From NCBI RefSeq assembly GCF_035046505.1, contig NC_089822.1, positions 109,447,307-109,511,306 on the forward strand: a stretch of 64,000 nt of DNA, in the 5' to 3' direction. This document shows positions 55,981-64,000 of the stretch, in pieces. The DNA comes from Tiliqua scincoides (taxonomy: Eukaryota > Chordata > Lepidosauria > Squamata > Scincidae). A program made the position numbers and the translations under genes. The notes under the pieces are model-generated. The model made no database searches. It was given only the letters and a program-made list of their open reading frames with translations, and was not told the origin of the DNA. Within the stretch, counting starts at the first letter, position 1, and each line of letters opens with the position of its first letter.

Positions 55981-55994
55981 ATTACATTAAAGTG

Positions 55995-56075
55995 TTACCA
56001 TTTTCCATTATCTTGGACTGTAAACCACTTTGATTTGCCTTGATAAGAAAGATGGGATATAAATGTGTTGTTTAT
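55995..56075 (+). mobile_element. LINE 3' tail fragment
   Basis: 'ttggactgtaaaccactttgatttgcc...gatgggatataaatgtg' follows the LINE 3' end pattern. Confidence 0.5.
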
Positions 56076-56417
56076 GTAAAAGAATACTGACCACATAGAC
56101 CCAATAGGTAGGCTTTGTATATATTTTGTGTTTGTCCAGTTATCTGTACTCTGCAGTTTTCAAAAACAGGAAAGCAGCAAGTTCAGAGGTCGAAAGCTTC
56201 AAGAGAAAGGAATCTGGCAGCATGAGGAGGGTGTGTTGGGGTGCATAAGGGCAAGAGGATGGATGGATTTTTAATCCATTTGTATTGCAAGTAACATATT
56301 TTTCAGTGTTCCTGTCCTCCCCCTCGTGTTCCAACTTCCAACAGATGCTGAAGCCTTAAGATTAGGATGCGATATAGTTATCAATCATGCCAAAAATCAC
56401 ACAAGCATCATTAAATG

Positions 56418-56545
56418 GCAGTGCTTCTTAATCTTTTTACCTTCGCGACCCACTTCATCAGCTGTGGCTTCAGGTAGTGCCCCAGTGCCTTGTGGTTTCT
56501 GGGTAGCACCAGCCTACGACCCACTTTGTGGGTCTTAAGGGAAAG
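56418..56545. mobile_element. hAT-like MITE fragment
   Basis: 'cagtgcttcttaatctttttaccttcgcgacccac' and 'cctacgacccactttgtgggtc' are typical pieces of a 'cagtggttctcaacc...cgacccac' hAT MITE. The right end is not clear. Confidence 0.45.
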
Positions 56546-56549
56546 GGGG

Positions 56550-57160
56550 GAGAGGTAGTGAGGGACATGGATATGGGAGAAAGAGCCTGAAACGATGAGT
56601 CAGGGATTGCTAGAATCTGCCTCTAGAATATTTTTCCCTTCCTCTAGCATGGGCTGATCTGCTATGTTGTCACAGAACGTTCTGGGGGGAAAGTCAAACA
56701 GGACCTTTCTGATACGCCTTCTCTGCTGCCTCAGAGGCATTCATGTCAGCTTGCAGTAGTTGGTATCAAAAGAAAAACAGTTCTGTTTAGGGCAGTGCCC
56801 CTGTATATTTGCGTGTGCATGGTGCACGAGAAGGGATGAATGGAGAATAAATTCATTTAGAACTGACCTTTTCATAAGGTTCCACAGGTCTCTTACTAAC
56901 CAGCAAAAAGTGAGTCGCGTTCCAAAGACAGGCATCCACAGCCTGTTCTAGTTATCTCCCATATATGGGTTCTTTGCCTCTACAATATCTCAGTCATAGT
57001 GCTGGTTCAACTAAAAGGCTAACTTCAGACCCATCCAATGAACTTCCTACTCTTCTTCTCCCTTCTCTCAAATGGTGATTGGGGCACACAGAGAGAATCA
57101 CACTGTTTAAACTTTGGGTTTTAGTACACTATTACAATGGAGTGCCGTGTCTGCTTTATG
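56550..57160. other. No gene recognised
   Basis: Nothing identifiable. Confidence 0.35.
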
Positions 57161-57162
57161 CT

Positions 57163-57228
57163 GTGTTGTTAAAATGTTAGCTCCCTTGAGCATCCCAGGA
57201 AGATGGAATATAAATATTTTAAACAAAC
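57163..57228 (+). mobile_element. LINE 3' tail fragment
   Basis: 'gttaaaatgttagctcccttgagcatcc...gatggaatataaatattttaaac' resembles the 3' end pattern of L2/CR1-class LINEs. It is short and diverged. Confidence 0.35.
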
Positions 57229-57794
57229 ACATAACTGTTCCATACTCATTCCTCCCTTAGTTCTCTACTGGAGGAGGAAGAAAAGAAATTCAGCCTTTTG
57301 CCACACTGTACGCACCCAGATCACGAGAACCAAGGGGTATTTTAATGCTGTTAAGACATAGCCGCTCACATCAAGTGGTCTCAGGAACGTTCACTTAAAA
57401 ATACCACCTGCAAAAATGCTGCAAGATGGAAATGGGAATTGATTCCATCGGCAACACTGCAGCCTGAGAACCGTCTTTTTCTTGGCAGCAAAGCAGAGCT
57501 CAAGATAAACTCGCTGCTTCATCACCTCTTCCCAACAAGCACAATGAGACAGTAGAGCTGAAGATTTCAGCAGCACGCAAGCCGGATGTTTTCACATGCA
57601 GTTTAAGACAATTGTGCCCAATGCATATTTGCAAACAGGGACTAAACGTGTATACCCATGGGTTGGGCACAAATAGGTTAAATGATCTTTTCTTTAGTTG
57701 ACAAATACAAAACCTGCATTGATGACAGCATAATTTTAGTTTCTCTTACACTTTCTATCATGTATTAATAACATGTGCTTTTGGCACATGTATA

Positions 57795-59770
57795 TAAGAA
57801 GAGGCCTGCTGGATCATACCAAATGACCATCTACACCAGCATCCTGTTTTTCACAGTACACCCACCAGCTGCCTCCGGGAAGCCCATAAGCCTAGGCTTA
57901 CTTCTTTCCCACTGTTGCTCCCCTGCAACTGGTAATTCAGAGGCATAGTGTCGCTGAAAGTGGAGGTAGCAGATAGCCATCAGGACTTGTAGCCATTGAT
58001 AGGCATTCCTGTGAGGATTTGTCCACCTTCCTTTAAAAGTCATCCAAGTTAGCGACCATCGCCACCTTTTGGGGCAAGAAATTCCACAGATGAATTATGA
58101 GTTCTGAGAAGTAGCAATTCTTTTCGTCCATCCTACATCTCCCACCATTTGATGTCCCATGAATCTAGTATTGTGAGAGAAAAAAGTTCACTCTCCACAC
58201 TGTACATAACTGTGGGTGCAATCCTAACCCCTTATTGACATAAGGGACTGCAAACTTTCCAGCACTGGCAGAGCGGTGCCAATGGGACGTGTGCTGCCTC
58301 CTGCAGTTGGGTGTCACTCACGGAGGCCTCCTCAAAGTCAGGGAATGTTTGTTCCCTTCCCTCAGAGCTGCATTGTCCTTATGTCAGTGCTGGAAAGCAC
58401 TGACATAAGGGGTTTGGATTGCGCCCTGTATGTCTCAATCATGTTCATCCTGAATAACCTTTTAAAAAAGAAAACCTTCAAAACACTGTTGCTTTTCCTC
58501 ATAAAAAGTTGCTCCAGCCCTCTAACCAGAGGTTGTCCTCCTTTGCAGCTTTTCCAGTTCGATAATAATATTCTTCCTGAGGCATGGTAACCTGAAGCGT
58601 ACATAGCATTCCAAATGTAGTTATACCATAGATTTGCATTGGGATATTATAACAGTATTAGCAATCTTATTCTCAACCCCTTCCTAATGACTCCTAGCAT
58701 GGAATTTGTCTTCTTCACAGAAGTCAGATGCTGCCATGACCCACAATAACCCAAGGTCTCTTTCTTGGTCTGTCACCCACAGCTCAGACTTCATCAGTAA
58801 ATAGGGGAAGTTGAAATGGTTGCCCCAATGCGTCTCTCTTTACACATCTTGACACTAGACTGCATTTGTCATTTCTTTGCCCATTCACCCAGTTTGTTGA
58901 ACCACTTTTGAACCACTTCATAATCCATTTTGATTTTACTAACCTGAATAGTTTGGTGTCAACTACAAACATGGCCACCTCACTGTTCACCTCTAACTCC
59001 CAGGTTTTTACAAGTTTAAAAGCATCTGTCCCAAGACAGATCTTGGGTGGGCGTTTTTTCTTACCTTCTTCCACTGTGAAAACTGTTCATTTATTCTTAA
59101 TCTGTTTCCTGTTCTTTAACCAGTTAGAAAACCATAAAAAGGAACTGTCCACTTTTTCTATCACTGCCAAGTTCACTGAAAGGCCTTTGGTGAGAGACTC
59201 TGTAATCCAGGTATATAGCATCAGTTGGATTGCTCTAGCCACATGTCCACTGCCTCTCAAAATACTCTAGAAAGTCAGTGAGGAAGGATTTACCTTTGCA
59301 GAAACTATGCTGATTCTCCTTCAGCAAAGCTTGGCCTTCTATATGCTTAATCGTTTTATCTTTATTTATGCCTTCCATGAATTTACCCAGAACAGTCATT
59401 AAGCTGACCTGCCTGAAGTTTCCCAGATCCCTTTTTAAGTACTGATGTTACACTAGCTAACTTCCAGTTCAACAGAGGCTGATTTAAGGGACAAGTTACA
59501 TGTTTTTGTTAAAAGCAACTTCACATTTGAGTTTCTTGAGAACTCTTGGTAGGATGCCATTTGGACCCAGCGATTCATTAATTTTTAGTTTGTCAATGCA
59601 TTCTAACACCTCATCACTTCTTTTTTGGACACTGTTCTTCAGATTCCCGCCCTGAAAAGGTCAGCTCAGGCATAGGTATCTGCCTTACATGTTCAGTAGT
59701 GAAAACAGATGGAAAGAATTCATGCAGCTTCTCTACAATCTCCATAAAGCATTGTCTGAAAAACCAAACA
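57795..59770 (-). mobile_element. CR1-like LINE, long decayed copy
   Basis: Read on the minus strand, the right part holds reverse-transcriptase remains. 'NRKQ' is followed by EVNSEVAMFVVDTKLFRLVKSK, the decayed equivalent of the 'FADDTKLFR' active-site block (the ADD is now VVD). KC-V and the downstream region follow, and then the 3' end at 57795-58200 with 'ctggatgtagatggtca...tgatccagcaggcctcttctta'-type tail. Stops and frame changes abound, so it is inactive. It is interrupted by a MITE at 58214-58426 and is much older than the LINE at 40 kb. Confidence 0.8.
58214..58426 (-). mobile_element. GGGTGCAATCC MITE inserted in the CR1-like LINE
   Basis: Ends 'gggtgcaatcctaacccctt' and 'ggggtttggattgcgccc'. 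The triplet TGT is duplicated (58211-58213 and 58427-58429). An internal 'cttatgtcagtgctggaaag' pairs with 'actgacataagg'. Comparing the LINE flanks with the copy at 21636-22475 confirms that this piece is an insertion. Confidence 0.8.
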
Positions 59771-59774
59771 ATGC

Positions 59775-60290
59775 AGGGAACACACTGCTGATCTGCCCTT
59801 AAGGGACTGCATTTATTACAAGCCAGCTTCTGATTCAAGTAGATTTTGAAATGTGCTGAAAAAGGATATTTAAAGGTGGGGGGGGGGAAGTGGCCATCTC
59901 TGCAGATGTGGGAAGTGGACTGGGGATGTTGGGTGGATGCTGGGTTCTTATATACAGATGGGTTAAGCTATGCTGAAAGATCAGGGATGCGAAAGACACA
60001 TCTGAGAGCTGTTAGCCGTCAAACAGAAAACACAGTTGGTAGAGCATCTATTGCAGTCATACTGTGCAACTGCTACAGTAAAAACCAGGGAGACAGTGAC
60101 TGATGTGAGGAAGCCAGCAATCCTCTTCAAAAACCAGACACATGCTATGGAATGCATTCATGAATTCAGTGCAAATGAAAAGAAGACACATTTGTATAAA
60201 AAAAATTTTACATTTTACATTTTACATTACAAAAAAATTTTTTATGAACTAATCATTAGGTTAAAAAACATAATGAAGTACATTATAGAA
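59775..60290. other. No gene recognised
   Basis: Nothing identifiable. AT-rich near the microsatellite. Confidence 0.35.
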
Positions 60291-60294
60291 CATT

Positions 60295-60296
<2 letters not shown>

Positions 60297-60332
<36 letters not shown>
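60297..60332. repeat. (CA)n microsatellite
   Basis: A pure CA run of about 35 bases. Confidence 0.95.
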
Positions 60333-60333
<1 letters not shown>

Positions 60334-60948
60334 CTTGCTCTCACAAGTCTCAGAAGAAAGGAATTTCCAGTTTTAAGTTTAGGAAACCTCTCCAAGGTCT
60401 CTTGCTTGCTAACTTGGTGCAGGTGTGGTATATACTCAATAGATCCCAAGCTGGCTGATCCCAGAGAAGAGGTCTACAAAGACTCCAGGAAGCACAAAAG
60501 AGCAGAGAATATGGCTCAGGATTTCACTGCTTCATCTCTCCTGTTATTTAAAAACTAAACAAGGGAAGGTTTCCAGTTCTTCTTGTTCTCATTATGCAAA
60601 CAACATCTACTGGAAGCTCATGAACTGACTTCCAAGAGGACAATCAGAATATGCTGTTTATTATTTATTTGGAAAAGCATTTCTAAGCCATCTGTCTCCC
60701 CACCAGGGGGCCTCAAGTTGGCTCACAAATCGCCCATGTGCTCCATTATGGGGGAGGAGGGGAAAAAAGCTTTTAAATAAATTTCAATAAATCCACAATA
60801 AAAGCAACAAAAGCTGGACTCGACAGCCATCTTAAACAGAAACAATGTGGTGGTATTGCTAATGCAATATAGGCAACCATGTGTAGGACCATGTGACTAT
60901 GCAACAACAATTTGAACAAACTCCTGCTTGCCACAGGTACACAAAGGT

Positions 60949-61072
60949 GCCTTCTGCTGTATCCAGACTATCTAGCCCTAGAGCAGCAGCAGCAGCTGTC
61001 ATAAGCCTCTGGTAGAGCTCTCTTGCTAGGAGCTCAACTTTCATATACAGTACTCTGCCACTGAGCTATGGA
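60949..61072 (-). mobile_element. tRNA-derived SINE, minus strand
   Basis: On the minus strand it begins 'atagctcagtggcagagtac' (A-box-like) and ends 'gggctagatagtctggatac' plus 'agcagaaggcacc', the same tail type as the SINE at 15129. The middle is diverged and includes a CAG-rich run. Confidence 0.6.
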
Positions 61073-61074
61073 TA

Positions 61075-61690
61075 CTGCTCTTGAGCTCAGAAGCACCTGC
61101 TCGAAAACTGAACCAAAGTTCTCTGGGAGCCTCAAGCCACCAAGCTATTCAACTACTGGAGAACAGCAGCAGTGCAGGGACATGAATGAAGGGGAAAGAA
61201 GAAGGGAGACTGCTGCCTTCTCAAGGACTCTAACCTCAGAATAAACTGCCAGCCCCCTTGTGCTCTTTTGAATACTTCTAGCACTTTGAATGCTTCCAGC
61301 ACCAACAGTGACACTTATTACTCACCTACTTGTTGGGGATCAACTTCCCTAACTTCAAGTTGTGTAGCTGAACAGTTCCCTCTCCTTGTGTGTCTGAAAC
61401 TGAGGTCTCCAACAGCCTAGAGCCTAACCTACCCTCACCTACATCACCTAACCTACATCACCCTGCCTACTTGGTCTCTCAGCAAACTAGGGAGATCAGG
61501 TTCAGTAGGTCAAGGGGATGCCAGGCTATAGCACAAGTCTGAATTCCTTCCCAGGAGAACCAAGGATCAGTTCCCTCCCTGAAAACTTTCTGATGGAGCT
61601 TTTTATTCTGAATGGCTTTAGGTAGTGGGTAGGGTTGAGGGGGAGATTTGATAGGTGGACAGTGAGAGGGCTGCAGGATCTTTTACTCTC
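61075..61690. other. No gene recognised
   Basis: Nothing identifiable. Confidence 0.35.
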
Positions 61691-61694
61691 TGTT

Positions 61695-61880
61695 GCCCTA
61701 TGTTTTTGGCTGCTATCGCCATGTTTTTTATTTATGCTATTATGGCTTTAATATGTGATTTTATTATGTTTTTATTTGGTTTTACTCTGTATGTATCTCT
61801 TATGTTTTAAATTGCCTTGGGTACCAGGTTGTGTTACCTGGGGAAAGGTGGCACATAAATCTGCAAATAAATAAACACTG
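61695..61880 (+). mobile_element. LINE 3' end with AT-rich tail
   Basis: 'tattatggctttaatatg', 'ttttaaattgccttgggtacc' and 'gggaaaggtggcacataaatctgcaaataaataaa' are the usual 3' end of squamate L2/CR1-class LINEs. Confidence 0.6.
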
Positions 61881-61884
61881 TCAG

Positions 61885-63475
61885 TAGATCTCAGAGCCTG
61901 CATTTGGTCAGCTTAGCGCACATGCCATGCACCAGTTTTGCATGCAGAACAGCTCCTCTGTCTGAGTAACCCATCCTACTGCCTGCACCAGAATCAGATC
62001 ACACCCAGGGAGGTCAAGCTCAGCGCATGGCCAAAGGTTCGACACCCTTCTCCTCTACTGATGCAATTTGCATGCTTCATGTTTCAGAACCAGGTTGCTT
62101 GAACAATCTTAGTTTGGCTCTAAATAAACTCTTTTGAGCAGAGCACCATGCCCTCCCACTACTCCAGCTGTGGGTACATTAAAATGTGCCTTTTAACCCC
62201 CTCCCCAAAGTAATTACATCTGATTCTGCCTTAGTTGCAATTTACCAAGTCATTAATTTGATAGTATTTTGTGCACATGCTCTGATTATTCTTGAAGTAA
62301 TGGCTGCACAATTATCCCAGTTCCCTTCCTAAACTTGGGTTAAAAGACATGCAAGATCCTGCTCCTCCTTCATTTCTACTTACAGTCACACATCAACACG
62401 GACGCAAAGAAGAACAGGCATCCCTCACCCCCATTCACTTTGGTCCTATCTAGTTTCTGAAGTCTTCTGCAGCATTGGCTGAAAAGACCACTCTACCATC
62501 TGCAAGACTATGAAATGGAAGGGACTGCAAACAGGCATGATTTCAACACCCGTTCTGCAAGGTAAGCCATATTCTGCTTACCAGCCAAGCAACAAAGGAT
62601 CAGTAGCCACTATAGTAAGAGCACATGTCCAGACTATTCTGATTGAGAGGACCAGGTTGCCCCAATTCTGTGCAATCTTGGCAGTTCAAACATGCCAAAT
62701 GGCTCTGCCTGACAAGGATGCACAGACCCTATGTAAGCTGCATGGCTTGCTTCTTATAGTGAGGGGTGCCTAAGGAGGCATTACGAGTCTGGTGTGGCAC
62801 CATGCCAGGTGCGGCACTCCAGGGGGGTGCAACACTTCAGTGATGGAGCTGGGGGGGCACTCCATCACTGGAGTGATGGGTACATCACTGCATTGTCAAT
62901 GATGAGGCCCAGAGCTGCAAGCAGAGCTCCATGCTCAGGTGTTTCTCTCTATGTTGTAAGGGCCCTCCTGCCCATCCTTGCTTTCGATTGGCTCTGAATC
63001 AGGGCACTCTGGATGCAGTTGGCAATGACATGAAGACATTATGTCATCCCTGAACTTCTGGAATGCTGAACCTCTCCAAAGTAACAGCCACACTGGGTGC
63101 GGCCAGCCCAGCAACACTTCTGGGTGCCTGTCTTTTTCTGGGCTATTTCCAGAGCTTATACAACACACAGCCAGGAGCCTGGGAAACTGCCCAAAATGGT
63201 CGCTTCAACAACTGTGGGCAACTCATCAACAGTCCAACACATAGTTTTCTTAGGCTAATGGTTAGCAGCCAGCAATACACCTTTACGACAGGCACTGGTG
63301 ACTTCCTACACAGAGTACACAGCATGCTAAACAGCAACTCCCAACGGTTCTTCTGTATACACCTGTAGGCAAAAGCTGGAAAATATTCAGAGAAAATAGC
63401 TAGGTAAGCACAACATCTAAATAAACGATTCAATCAGGTTGCAATGGTTATCATGCATGCCAAGGCCATGCCATT
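61885..63475. other. No gene recognised
   Basis: About 1.6 kb. A GC-richer block with small inverted repeats ('ggggcactccatcactggagtgatgg') lies near 62770-62890 and may be an old MITE. I could not define its ends. Confidence 0.35.
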
Positions 63476-63479
63476 CATG

Positions 63480-63790
63480 AAGGCTGACTGAGGTGACTGC
63501 CACAGGCTGCAGACTGGAAGGAGACATCCACCTCCACCCACACACTCATTCATTCCCATTCTCCCCCCCCCCCCAATTTGGACTGAAAAAGGATGAGGAG
63601 GGGAAGAGGCAGGAAAAGAAGAATGGAGAGGGATGGCTAGGTACAGCCCACCATTCTCCTCTCCCTCACACTTCCCAGACTGGAATTGAAGGGATTTGGA
63701 AAAGAAGGGTGGGACAGAGCCAGGCCCCGTGATTTGGAGGGCCCCTGTGCCACTGCCAGCTCACTCAGTAGCCGACACCCTGGCATGGAA
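63480..63790 (-). mobile_element. 'GGCTGGTCC'-family element (copy 5, reverse)
   Basis: 'ctgaggtgactgccacaggctgcagac', a C-run followed by a GA-rich block, and 'gggacagagccaggccccgtgatttggag' follow the family's order. Boundaries are approximate. Confidence 0.4.
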
Positions 63791-64000
63791 TTGTCTATGC
63801 CGAGGTGTGGCAAACAAAGCATTGTGTGGGCCCTCCCGCCTGCCCTTCCGTCCATATGGCCTGAAGTGGGTCTCCCAGAAGCAGCAGGTGTCATCATGAC
63901 ACCTATTTCTGGGTGCCACACTTTGGACGCAGCACCATTAGCATTGGACTCGCTGTGGTTGCTTTTACCTGTGATTGCTTGGTGAGTGGGGGGGAGGCCC

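Noticed and set aside
60261-60449. Minus-strand ORF containing a CVCV run
   Set aside because: It is translated from the CA microsatellite and has no protein meaning.
1-64000. CRISPR array, operon or bacterial mobile system
   Set aside because: There are no spaced direct repeats of that type. Introns, SINEs, LINEs and microsatellites show vertebrate DNA.

Overview
This is vertebrate nuclear DNA, most likely from a squamate reptile (a lizard). Two host genes, split by introns, sit in about 64 kb that is otherwise dominated by transposable elements typical of squamates: CR1/L2-type LINE remnants, tRNA-headed and 5S-headed SINEs, hAT and Tc1/mariner-like MITEs, and a dense swarm of short inverted-repeat elements. 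There are no operons, tRNA genes, rRNA genes or CRISPR arrays.

Host genes. A complete tetraspanin gene of seven coding exons runs on the plus strand (11929-25633, 239 aa). A complete RAB3D gene of four coding exons runs on the minus strand (39884 down to 32873, 220 aa). They converge tail to tail. The same pair in the same orientation, TSPAN16 and RAB3D, lies on human 19p13.2, so the tetraspanin is called TSPAN16 by synteny even though its sequence also resembles TSPAN1. Both have intact reading frames, consensus splice sites and a plausible poly(A) signal.

Left flank (1-11.9 kb). No host gene was recognised. It holds an LTR-flanked endogenous retrovirus (3443-8626, two 252-bp LTRs, 6-bp target duplication, tRNA-Trp primer site), broken inside and carrying a SINE insertion. 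Several MITEs and a possible minus-strand 3' end near 10.2 kb follow.

Introns and the space between the genes. They carry many MITEs, two CR1-like LINE pieces, a tRNA SINE, and an antisense 5S rRNA-derived SINE with a 12-bp target duplication.

Upstream of RAB3D (40-44.5 kb) sits the most striking element: a full-length non-LTR retrotransposon (40285-44196) with one uninterrupted 1087-codon frame (endonuclease, reverse transcriptase, C-terminal Cys/His finger) and a 20-bp target duplication. It is nested inside an older hAT-like MITE. Its last 33 bases match the 3' tail of the 5S SINE at 15.4 kb, which identifies it as the likely driver of that SINE family.

Right flank (44.5-64 kb). No host gene was recognised. 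It contains hAT, mariner-like and Harbinger-like MITEs, an old CR1-like LINE broken up by a MITE, LINE 3' tails, microsatellites and stretches with nothing identifiable.
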